Assembly (NCBI GenBank): GCA_964552465.1
Contig: CAZKGR010000017.1
Span: forward strand, 1-64,000
Origin: BMS3BBIN04 sp964552465
Lineage (GTDB): Bacteria; Electryoneota; Electryoneia; Electryoneales; Electryoneaceae
DNA: 64,000 nucleotides
Direction of reading: 5' to 3'
Shown here: piece after piece, positions 43,928 through 51,394 of the stretch
Numbering within the stretch: the first letter of the stretch is position 1
Layout of the letters: every line of letters starts with the position of its first letter
Translations under genes and position numbers: made by a program
Notes under the pieces: generated by a model
The model's input: the letters and a program-made list of their open reading frames with translations, nothing else
The model's database searches: none
Told to the model about the DNA's origin: nothing

Positions 43928-44791
43928 ATGAATATTCGCCGGACTGTCGTTTACACCGTTGCTGTCATCGCTTTAGTGTATGTCGCATACGGAATATTCT
44001 ACTATTTCGCGCAGACGGGAATGATCTTCCAGGCGAGTAAAGCGCCGACTCATGAAGGGGTGCGAGAAGCCTACCCGGCGATCCGTGAGTTCTGGCCTGA
44101 AGCGGACGGAGTTAGGGTGGAAGCTTGGTACCTGCCGCCGATCTTTGACGATACACCGCTCGATGTTTACGATCCAGCAATCCACAATCGTGATCCGGCG
44201 CCGATGCTGATCATCTCACACGGTAACGCGACGCTGATAGATCTGTGGCCGAGCCAGGTGGGACCGGTGCGTGAAGCGGGATTCGGCGTGCTGCTGGTCG
44301 AGTATCCGGGGTACGGACGTTCGCCCGGCAAGCCCGGTCAGGCGATCATCACGAAGCTGTTCGCGGCGGCGTTTGATACGGTGGTCGCGTGGGGGGTGGC
44401 AGACACCAGCCGTGTTGTCGTGATGGGGCGGTCGCTCGGTGGGGGCGTGGCCTGTCAGTTTGTCGCAGGGCATGAGACGGAAGCGTTGATCCTGATCAGC
44501 ACCTTCACCAGCGTGCGCGATTTTTCCACCGATTACCTGTTGCCTGGTTTCGTTGTTCGGCACCCGTTCGACAACGAAGCGGTGCTGCGTGAGTATGACA
44601 AACCGGTGATGCTGGTGCATGCGACCGACGACTGGAAGGTCCCGTACGATCACGCTGTCAGGCTGTCCGAGGCGAGTTTAACCGACACTCTGATCACGCA
44701 CAACGATGGCGAACACGACATGTTGCAAGGTCAGTGGCCTGAGTTCTGGCGAGATACGGGGCTTGAGTTTATCACCACCGCAATTCAATAG
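43928..44791 (+). CDS. Alpha/beta hydrolase with N-terminal membrane anchor
   Basis: 287 residues from ATG 43928 (GGGGAA upstream). Residues ~5-27 are one membrane segment (VVYTVAVIALVYVAYGIFYY). Hydrolase core of the ABHD13/BEM46 type: ISHGNATLIDLWP (oxyanion area), LLVEYPGYGRSPGKPG, nucleophile MGRSLGGGVACQF, HATDDWKVPYDHA (acid), and HNDGEHDM (base). The active site probably faces the periplasm. Substrate unknown. Ends in a strong hairpin. Confidence 0.86.
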   Translation: MNIRRTVVYTVAVIALVYVAYGIFYYFAQTGMIFQASKAPTHEGVREAYPAIREFWPEADGVRVEAWYLPPIFDDTPLDVYDPAIHNRDPAPMLIISHGNATLIDLWPSQVGPVREAGFGVLLVEYPGYGRSPGKPGQAIITKLFAAAFDTVVAWGVADTSRVVVMGRSLGGGVACQFVAGHETEALILISTFTSVRDFSTDYLLPGFVVRHPFDNEAVLREYDKPVMLVHATDDWKVPYDHAVRLSEASLTDTLITHNDGEHDMLQGQWPEFWRDTGLEFITTAIQ

Positions 44792-44792
44792 A

Positions 44793-44824
44793 CAATGCCA
44801 CGGAAAAAGCCCGTGGCATGATTG
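44793..44824. terminator. Bidirectional terminator-like hairpin
   Basis: CAATGCCACGG (44793-44803) pairs with CCGTGGCA...ATTG (44811-44824). Between the hydrolase and the converging nnr gene; T-rich sequence follows. Confidence 0.7.
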
Positions 44825-44835
44825 TTGTGTTTTTC

Positions 44836-44870
44836 TACTCAGTACTTTCTACTTGGTACACTGTACTTCT
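44836..44870. repeat. Five tandem 7-bp TACTYNN repeats
   Basis: TACTCAG, TACTTTC, TACTTGG, TACACTG, TACTTCT: an exact 7-bp period that ends on the base before the minus-strand stop codon of nnr (44871-44873). Different unit but same period and location type as the CTCACAT arrays. Confidence 0.65.
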
Positions 44871-46520
44871 TCAGCAACCGCAGCTACCGTCATCACAGCC
44901 GCAGTCGCCGCCGCCACCATCGCCACATCCACCTGATCCACATCCGCATCCGCCGCCGGAATGAGGCATGGACGCACGTCCGGCGACGATGTCCGCTGCC
45001 AGACCGAGGCGTTCGACGACATCACCCGCGACAACGCCTGCGCTACCCACTTCGTCGGCAGCGAGGTTACCAGCCAGGCCGTGGATGGTTGTTCCGGAAA
45101 TAGCAGCGTCACGTGGATTCAATCCCTGGGCGAGCATTCCTGCAATCGTACCGGTGAGCACGTCGCCCATGCCTGCGCTGGCCATGCCTGGGTTTCCGGC
45201 GAGGATGCAATAGGCCGGGCCGGTTGGTCCAGCGACCACAGTCGGCACACCCTTGAGCAGGATGGTGCAGCCCCATTCGCGCGCGTACTGCTTGACCAGG
45301 TCGACACGGTTGTTGGAAACTTCTGCTGTATCCTTGCCTGTTAGTCGCGCGAACTCACCCAAGTGCGGCGTGAGCACAACTTTTTCGTTGAGCGAATTCA
45401 GCAGCTCAGGTTTTTCGGCGAGGGCGTTAAGGCCATCTGCGTCGATCACCGTCGGCAGTGGCAGATCCTGTACATGTTCCGCGAACCAAGCGACTGTTTC
45501 CGGGCTCATTGTGAGGCCGGGTCCGATGACTTCGACATCCGCCCAACTGCGCGCGTCATTGATGGTGGATTCTGCGCCTTCAGCAATGGTTCCGCTTCCA
45601 CTTTCGGCGACCGGAATGGTCATGATCTCCGCACTTCCACCGGCGAGGATTGCCTGTGCGGATTTTGCTGTCGCGACCTTGACCATGCCAGCGCCGGAGC
45701 GTAGAACTGACCGACCAGCCAGCTCCGCTGCGCCGGTCATGCCGACTGATCCAGCCACGACCAGCACCTTGCCGAAGTCGCCCTTGTGTGCAGTCAGCGG
45801 GCGCTGCGGCATCATCTCGTATACATCACCCGGTTCGATGAAGAACAGCGGGATTTCCATCTCATGCACGAATTGCGGCGGGATCTGGATGTCGACACGT
45901 GAAATACGTCCCGCATGATCCAGTCCCGGCGGAATCAGGTGTCCGACCTTGATTTCACCGAAGGTGGCGGTAACATCTGCACGAACTGCCGCTCCTTCGG
46001 CCGCGCCGGTGCGCCCGTTGATTCCGGACGGGATATCGACCGCGACAATTTGCATGCCGCTCTTGTTAATCGCTTCGATGGAGTCGGCGATAATGCCATG
46101 CGCTGGACCTTCGGCACCGGTTCCGAGCAGAGCATCGACTATGATGTGCGCGTGCGGCAGACGGGCGAGCTGGTCGGCGTTTTCGATGACAGTAATTGCG
46201 CCATCCAGTTTCCGGTAAATATCCAAGTTGGTCTTGGCGTCGCCAGTGATTTTGTCCATCGGGGCGCAGAGATAAAGGGAAACTTCACTGCCTGCGTTGA
46301 GCAGACGGCGGGCGATAGCGAAACCGTCGCCGCCATTGTTGCCGGGTCCGCAGAATACGAGCGCATGGGCGCCGGCGACATTTCCACCAAGCAGTTGCTC
46401 AATTTCGAGCATCACTCCACGTGCGGCTAGTTCCATCAGCACGATGCCGGGGATACCGACATCATCAATCGTACGGCGATCCAGTTCTCGCATCTGAGCG
46501 GGTTCAACAATCGGACGCAT
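44871..46520 (-). CDS. nnr: Bifunctional NAD(P)H-hydrate epimerase/dehydratase with Cys/Gly-rich tail
   Basis: 549 residues from ATG 46520 (GGAG upstream). N-terminal YjeF epimerase: CGPGNNGGDGFAIARRL and DALLGTGAEGP. C-terminal ribokinase-like dehydratase: GSVGMTGAAELA, DADGLNAL, LTPHLGEFARL, GNPGMASAGMGDVLTG. Repairs damaged NAD(P)HX. The final ~28 residues are an unusual Gly-rich tail with seven cysteines (CGCGSGGCGDGGGG then DCGCDDGSCGC), absent from standard family members and likely metal-binding or disulfide-rich. Not in an obvious operon. Confidence 0.94.
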   Translation of the reverse strand: MRPIVEPAQMRELDRRTIDDVGIPGIVLMELAARGVMLEIEQLLGGNVAGAHALVFCGPGNNGGDGFAIARRLLNAGSEVSLYLCAPMDKITGDAKTNLDIYRKLDGAITVIENADQLARLPHAHIIVDALLGTGAEGPAHGIIADSIEAINKSGMQIVAVDIPSGINGRTGAAEGAAVRADVTATFGEIKVGHLIPPGLDHAGRISRVDIQIPPQFVHEMEIPLFFIEPGDVYEMMPQRPLTAHKGDFGKVLVVAGSVGMTGAAELAGRSVLRSGAGMVKVATAKSAQAILAGGSAEIMTIPVAESGSGTIAEGAESTINDARSWADVEVIGPGLTMSPETVAWFAEHVQDLPLPTVIDADGLNALAEKPELLNSLNEKVVLTPHLGEFARLTGKDTAEVSNNRVDLVKQYAREWGCTILLKGVPTVVAGPTGPAYCILAGNPGMASAGMGDVLTGTIAGMLAQGLNPRDAAISGTTIHGLAGNLAADEVGSAGVVAGDVVERLGLAADIVAGRASMPHSGGGCGCGSGGCGDGGGGDCGCDDGSCGC

Positions 46521-46741
46521 ATGAAAACTCCAGGTTCGGTTAAGTAACAAATGGACCGATAAGTTAGGTTGCCCTTTGGCGTCGGTCCAAGGGGCACTGA
46601 GACTCCAACGAGAGAACAAAAAAGAGTTCGGGGCTGGCATTATGATATTTTAATACTTATATTAATGAGCGATAAATATAAGTTTAGCAGGATTGGTTTG
46701 TGGCGTTGAGCCATTTACAGGTTCAAGCTGAGGGGATGTTC

Positions 46742-47257
46742 ATGGCACCCAGATCTCGTACTCGGATATGGAAATCCAGTCGAAACTCAGTAACTCTGCT
46801 CTTACTTGGTTTGATTGGTGTGCAGTTCACAGCGGTTTCAGGAATATCGCAGCTACCGGCACATATGCCAGCTGCTCTCCATGTAACGCTTCAGGTAATT
46901 GGAGGGCTGAATTTGTGCTTGGGTGCGCTTCTGGTTATTGGAGGGGTGCAACGTCGCGATGTACGTAAGTGGGTTGCCGGTTTCAATGAGATGATGTTGT
47001 CTGGTCCTTTCCGATACGTTCGACGTCCGGTATATAGCGGCGTGTTGTTTATGCTGTTTGGTGCTGGATTACTGTTGAATATGGTGGGTTTGCTGCTTAC
47101 GTCATTTCTCTGGGCAGTCACTGTCTCCCTGTACTGTCGAGCAGAAGATCGGCGCATGATGGAACGGATGGGCCCTGCCTATCAGAAGTATTGTCGTTGC
47201 GTACCATTACTCATCCCTCATCCGGGAAGAATGATAGTTGATTTCTTCAGCGACTAG
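46742..47257 (+). CDS. Isoprenylcysteine methyltransferase-like membrane protein, 171 aa
   Basis: ATG 46742 has GAGGGG at good spacing. Multi-pass protein (four hydrophobic segments) with the family signature GPFRYVRRPVYSG and a C-terminal EDRRMMERMGPAYQKYCRCVPLLIPHPGR, the PEMT/ICMT (NnrU-like) cofactor-binding part. Such enzymes methylate lipids or small acceptors using SAM. A paralog follows 308 bases later. Confidence 0.75.
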   Translation: MAPRSRTRIWKSSRNSVTLLLLGLIGVQFTAVSGISQLPAHMPAALHVTLQVIGGLNLCLGALLVIGGVQRRDVRKWVAGFNEMMLSGPFRYVRRPVYSGVLFMLFGAGLLLNMVGLLLTSFLWAVTVSLYCRAEDRRMMERMGPAYQKYCRCVPLLIPHPGRMIVDFFSD

Positions 47258-47311
47258 GGATAACAAAGGAAAAGTAGTGTAGCGGGTTTGTTGTTCAGCG
47301 ATTACTAGAGA

Positions 47312-47335
47312 AGAGGGCCAGGGGGGCCCTCTTTG
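47312..47335 (+). terminator. Rho-independent terminator
   Basis: AGAGGGCC (47312-47319) and GGCCCTCT (47325-47332) then TTG. Falls in the 308-base gap (47258-47565) between the two methyltransferase-like genes; nothing else is seen there. Confidence 0.7.
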
Positions 47336-47565
47336 CGCTCATGGTTAGAGCGGACGTCAGATTGACAGATACATCAAATTGACAACTCCCATGGATGGTG
47401 CGTTGGAAGTCGAATTGTCTCCGATCAGCATGAAGAATTTAGGATAAAGTGAGATAAGCTTAGGAAGTGTTTGACAAATTAATTACATTATTAACGTATT
47501 GCGGAACTGTTCCACTCAACAACGCGGCGGTCGCGACTCCAGGCGAACCCGCCGGAGGAGGAACT

Positions 47566-48084
47566 ATGACACCGCGCACTGGCCAACGATGGTTCAGACT
47601 TTCACGTAACGCGATTACGATTTTTCTGCTTGGCAGCCTCAGCGCTCTAATAGCATTCGTTCTGAGTATTCCCCGCATAACCGATTTGATACCTCTCTTT
47701 CCTGACTGGCTGATGTCGCTGCTTGGCTGGATTCATTTGGGCGTAGGATGTTTGTTGTTGGTGTCTGGCATTATCAACCAGCGCGTCCGTGAGTTGGTTG
47801 CCCGTCTTGAGGATTTGGTCATCTGCGGGCCCTTCAGGTATGTGCGTCGTCCGATGTATGGCGGATTATTGATGCTGCTGATTGGTTCGGGTTTTGTGTT
47901 TAACCTGACAAGTATGCTGATTACGGCGGGCCTCTGGTCGTTTGCGGCATCAGTGTACAGCCAGTATGAGGATCGTGCGCTGAAGCGCCGCTTGGGAGCC
48001 GATTGCCGTTATTATCGGCGGACGACGCCGTTACTGCTGCCTCACCTAGGGCGGCTGATCGCAGACTTCTTCAGGACGGAATAA
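47566..48084 (+). CDS. Isoprenylcysteine methyltransferase-like membrane protein, 172 aa (paralog)
   Basis: ATG 47566 behind a strong GGAGGAGGA. Four hydrophobic segments; signature GPFRYVRRPMYGG and tail YEDRALKRRLGADCRYYRRTTPLLLPHLGR, aligning with the protein at 46742 over its whole length but clearly diverged. Same proposed SAM-dependent methyltransferase fold. Own promoter likely, since a terminator separates the pair. Followed 94 bases later by ruvC. Confidence 0.75.
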   Translation: MTPRTGQRWFRLSRNAITIFLLGSLSALIAFVLSIPRITDLIPLFPDWLMSLLGWIHLGVGCLLLVSGIINQRVRELVARLEDLVICGPFRYVRRPMYGGLLMLLIGSGFVFNLTSMLITAGLWSFAASVYSQYEDRALKRRLGADCRYYRRTTPLLLPHLGRLIADFFRTE

Positions 48085-48178
48085 CCTCAGTTCGTGTTGG
48101 ATCGTTTGAACAGTTGGATTCCCTCCAACGCCCCGCTACCTTCGGATGGTTGCATTCGAAAGCGGCGGGGCGTTCTGC

Positions 48179-48799
48179 ATGTCATCAGATGAATACACGG
48201 TTGTTGGTTTCGATCCCGGGACGGCAGTGACGGGCTGGGCTGCGGTCAGTGGTTCGAAGACGCCGAAGCTGCTTAGAGCTGGGGCGATCCGTGCAAAGGC
48301 CAACCGTCCCATTGAACAGCGTTTGCAGGCGATTTATGAAGGTGTTACCTCGATATTGCGTGAATACCATCCTGAAATCGTTGCGGTGGAAGATCCTTTT
48401 GTTGGAAAGAATCCGTCCGGTGCATTAACGTTGGGCCAGGCACGAGGTGTGATTTTGCTCGCTGTCGCGCAGGAGGGGTGCGAGGTGGTCAGTTATCCAC
48501 CGGCAACAATCAAAGCGTCGGTCGCGGGGCGTGGATCGGCGGACAAAGAGCAGGTCCGTCAGATGGTGATATACACGCTCGGTTTGCAGGAGGTGCCGGA
48601 ACCGCTGGACGCGTCCGATGCGATTGCGGTTGCGTTATGTCAGATCAACCGCGGGGAAGCACCGAGGGTTGCGAGAGGAACAGGTGGTGGTAGCGCGGAC
48701 GATGCACCATCGTCAAAGAGTCGGGCAGATAAACTGGCCGCACGGGAAGAAGACGCGGACGCGTTGGCAAAATGGTTGTCTGGAGGTCGCCGGAAATGA
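48179..48799 (+). CDS. ruvC: Holliday junction resolvase RuvC
   Basis: 206 residues from ATG 48179. Resolves four-way junctions by paired nicks. Catalytic acids: Asp in VVGFDPGTAVTGWA, Glu in VAVEDPFVGKN, and two Asp in LDASDAIAVALCQIN. QARGVILLA is conserved. The C-terminal ~40 residues are an extra hydrophilic tail rich in Ser, Ala and Asp not needed for the fold. Stop overlaps the ruvA start (ATGA). Confidence 0.95.
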   Translation: MSSDEYTVVGFDPGTAVTGWAAVSGSKTPKLLRAGAIRAKANRPIEQRLQAIYEGVTSILREYHPEIVAVEDPFVGKNPSGALTLGQARGVILLAVAQEGCEVVSYPPATIKASVAGRGSADKEQVRQMVIYTLGLQEVPEPLDASDAIAVALCQINRGEAPRVARGTGGGSADDAPSSKSRADKLAAREEDADALAKWLSGGRRK

Positions 48800-49395
48800 T
48801 TGACCGGATTGAAGGGAAGGTACTTGAACTGGAACCTACGCATGTTGTGATTGATGTTGGGGGCGTGGCGTTCTTTCTCTCGATCACAGTTCAAACTTAT
48901 GAGAAAATTGGCCGGGCAAAATCGATTCAGCTGTATACATATCTCCAGGTACGGGAAGACGCGTTGAACCTGTTTGGTTTTCACAATCGGGAAGAGCGGG
49001 AATCATTCAAGGTTTTGATTGCGATTAGTGGTGTAGGTCCGAAGGTTGCGCGGGCTATCCTTTCATCAGTAACGACACGCACACTGCGCGATGCTGCGAC
49101 TGTTGGCGATTGGAAACGACTGACTGCCGCACCGGGCGTGGGACGCAAGCTGGCAGAGCGGATGGTGATTGAGCTGCGCGACAAACTACCGTCGTCAGGA
49201 GAAGTTGAGGAGCCGTTGGGTGACGACAGCCTGGGCTATTCTGGTCAGGCGGGTGCGATTCGGGAAACAGTCGAAGCTTTGGTCACTCTTGGGTATTCGC
49301 AACTACAGTCAGAAAAGTTAGTAACCCGTGCAGCGAAAAAAGCGGGCGAAGGTGCTGGCGTCGAAGAATTGTTGAAGGTGGCTCTCTCTACTTGA
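48796..49395 (+). CDS. ruvA: Holliday junction branch migration protein RuvA
   Basis: 199 residues from ATG 48796, overlapping ruvC by 4 bases. N-terminal OB fold (MIDRIEGKVLELEPTHVVIDVGGVAF, YTYLQVREDALNLFGF), two helix-hairpin-helix motifs (ISGVGPKVARAIL and APGVGRKLAERMVIEL), C-terminal domain III. Binds junctions and recruits RuvB. No ruvB follows in the window. Confidence 0.96.
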   Translation: MIDRIEGKVLELEPTHVVIDVGGVAFFLSITVQTYEKIGRAKSIQLYTYLQVREDALNLFGFHNREERESFKVLIAISGVGPKVARAILSSVTTRTLRDAATVGDWKRLTAAPGVGRKLAERMVIELRDKLPSSGEVEEPLGDDSLGYSGQAGAIRETVEALVTLGYSQLQSEKLVTRAAKKAGEGAGVEELLKVALST

Positions 49396-49432
49396 GTATT
49401 TTTTTCTTCCATGCTGCCTCTGATTTGCTTTA

Positions 49433-49723
49433 CTACCAGTAAGTCTCTGCTATATTAATGTAAGTAGTGTACACACTTGACGTGGAATCTGGACTGGTTG
49501 TCGTTCCTCCATCCCAGCTTGAATCACGAAGAAATGATGTGACCGGAGTCAAATCGGGTTGCAGGGTTTGTATGTGTGGGATATATTGACCGAACTCAAA
49601 AGAGTATGAGGTCATAGCTTTTGGGCTTGGGTCAATTTCTGGAACATGTGGATATATCCTCGGGCGAGGATCGGGCAGCCTGCCAACTTGGTTACCGTCT
49701 GCGATAGAGTGGTTTGAACACGA
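49433..49723 (-). pseudogene. Possible gene remnant, 97 open codons
   Basis: The frame is open between a TAG at 49724-49726 and a stop at 49433-49435. The reading LPDPRPRIYPHVPEID...SPKAMTSYSFEFGQYIPH...PDLTPVTSFLRDSSWDGG looks like real protein, with a Pro-rich start and no low complexity, but the frame has no start with a ribosome-binding site; the only ATG is internal at 49615. Likely a fragment. Family unknown. Confidence 0.3.
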
Positions 49724-49856
49724 CTACGTCTGAGCTTTTCAAGCAGGTGGACGGCTGCATCATTTTGATCGAGATGCTTGTTGATGTTTTTTGCCGGGCG
49801 CTACAAGAATACCCCGACGGAAACTGCTGGCGTTGCAGAAGGTTGCAGCGTGGTCC

Positions 49857-49882
49857 AGCCAGGCCGTGCCGGGGCTTTTTTT
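49857..49882 (+). terminator. Hairpin with seven-T run
   Basis: AGCC...GGCT and GGC-CGT-GCC stems with a two-base bulge, followed by TTTTTTT. No gene ends just upstream on this strand, so it may end a short untranslated or regulatory RNA from the 49730-49857 stretch, or ruvA transcription. Confidence 0.5.
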
Positions 49883-50013
49883 GCCTTCAGGCTCTCGTGA
49901 TGTCGTAGCTAACTCATTGATATTTCAGTTTTATTGCGAGGTTGTTGGTATCTCCCCTCGGTGCCAACGACCATTAAGAACACGGGCAACAAAGACATTT
50001 GGAGGTTTACGAG

Positions 50014-51336
50014 ATGGCGGGTTTCGACAAGATTGTTGTGCCGGAAGGTGGCGCGGCGATCAAGGTTGATCAGGGAAATTTGAGCGTTCCGGCAAATCCG
50101 ATTATTCCTTTCATTGAGGGTGACGGGATCGGTCGTGATATCTGGAAGGCATCGGTACGCGTGTTTGACGCTGCTGTTGCCAAGGCTTACGCTGGCGAAC
50201 GCAAAGTCCACTGGATGGAGATTTATGCCGGCGAGAAGGCTGTCGCCACATATGGTGATGGTGTATGGATGCCGGAAGAGACGTTTGAAGCTATCCGCCA
50301 GTACCTGGTCGCGATCAAGGGTCCGTTGACCACGCCAGTGGGTGGTGGTTTCCGTAGCCTGAACGTAACATTGCGCCAAGTACTCAACCTTTACGCCTGT
50401 GTTCGTCCGTGCAAGCATTACGACGGCATTCCCAGCCCAAATGTGCGCGCACATGAGATGGACATGATAATTTTCCGTGAGAACACGGAAGATGTTTATA
50501 GTGGTGTAGAATTTCCATCACTGTCAGATGAAGCCAAGCGTTTGATCAAGCTCTTAAAGGAAGAGTATGGTAAGACGCAGATCCGTGACGATTCCGGCAT
50601 TGGCATCAAGCCGATCAGTCCGACAGGCACCAAGCAGCTTGCTCGCAAGGGCCTTCAGTGGGCGATTGAAAAGAAATTGCCGTCAGTGACCTTCATGCAT
50701 AAAGGCAACATCATGAAGTTCACGGAAGGTGCTTTCAAGGACTGGGGCTACGAAGTTGCGAAAGAAGAATATCGCGACCATATCATCACCGAAGCCGAGC
50801 TGTGGGACGAAGTGATGGCTGACGATGGTGTCACCCCGATTGAAAAACCAGGTGCTTTTGCTGCTCTGCGTGGTGGCAAGCCTGCTGGTGATCCGAACGG
50901 TCGTATCGTGGTCAAGGATCGTATTGCGGACAGCATGTTCCAGCAGATTCAAACCCGTCCGGGCGAGTATTCAGTGGTAGTCACACCGAACCTCAACGGT
51001 GATTACATCTCCGACGCCGGAGCCGCTCTAGTCGGCGGATTAGGGCTTGCAGCCGGGGCGAATATCGGCGACCATATGGGTCTGTTCGAAGCGACTCATG
51101 GCACGGCGCCGAAATATGCTGACAAAGATGTGATTAACCCGTCTTCGGTGATGCTATCCGGCCGGATGATGTTTGACTACATGGGTTGGTCTGAGGTTGG
51201 TACGGTTCTTGAGCAGGCGATTCAGAAGACGATTCGGCAGAAGAAAGTGACCTACGATCTGCACCGCCAGATGGAAGGCGCGACGAAGCTGAAGACATCT
51301 GAATACGCTGATGCAATAATTGCAAATATGAATTAA
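50014..51336 (+). CDS. icd: NADP-dependent isocitrate dehydrogenase
   Basis: 440 residues from ATG 50014, which has GGAGGT at 7-base spacing; an in-frame TTG at 49999 is not used. Converts isocitrate to 2-oxoglutarate in the TCA cycle. Substrate site FRSLNVTLRQ (phosphorylatable Ser115, E. coli Ser113), RENTEDVY, and HGTAPKYADKDVINPSS near the C-terminus, whose Lys-Tyr pair indicates NADP. Full length, E. coli type. Ends 58 bases before the TonB receptor gene. Confidence 0.97.
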   Translation: MAGFDKIVVPEGGAAIKVDQGNLSVPANPIIPFIEGDGIGRDIWKASVRVFDAAVAKAYAGERKVHWMEIYAGEKAVATYGDGVWMPEETFEAIRQYLVAIKGPLTTPVGGGFRSLNVTLRQVLNLYACVRPCKHYDGIPSPNVRAHEMDMIIFRENTEDVYSGVEFPSLSDEAKRLIKLLKEEYGKTQIRDDSGIGIKPISPTGTKQLARKGLQWAIEKKLPSVTFMHKGNIMKFTEGAFKDWGYEVAKEEYRDHIITEAELWDEVMADDGVTPIEKPGAFAALRGGKPAGDPNGRIVVKDRIADSMFQQIQTRPGEYSVVVTPNLNGDYISDAGAALVGGLGLAAGANIGDHMGLFEATHGTAPKYADKDVINPSSVMLSGRMMFDYMGWSEVGTVLEQAIQKTIRQKKVTYDLHRQMEGATKLKTSEYADAIIANMN

Positions 51337-51394
51337 CGCGGTCTAACCACCGCTTAAGTGTTTTAGCAACGTGTGGACGAAGACGGAGGTTACC

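Larger units (their letters stand above)
49396..50013. other. 618-base intergenic region before icd
   Basis: Holds a possible gene remnant on the minus strand (49433-49723) and a hairpin with a seven-T run (49857-49882). icd promoter presumably lies in the right part. No tRNA or known riboswitch seen. Confidence 0.45.
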
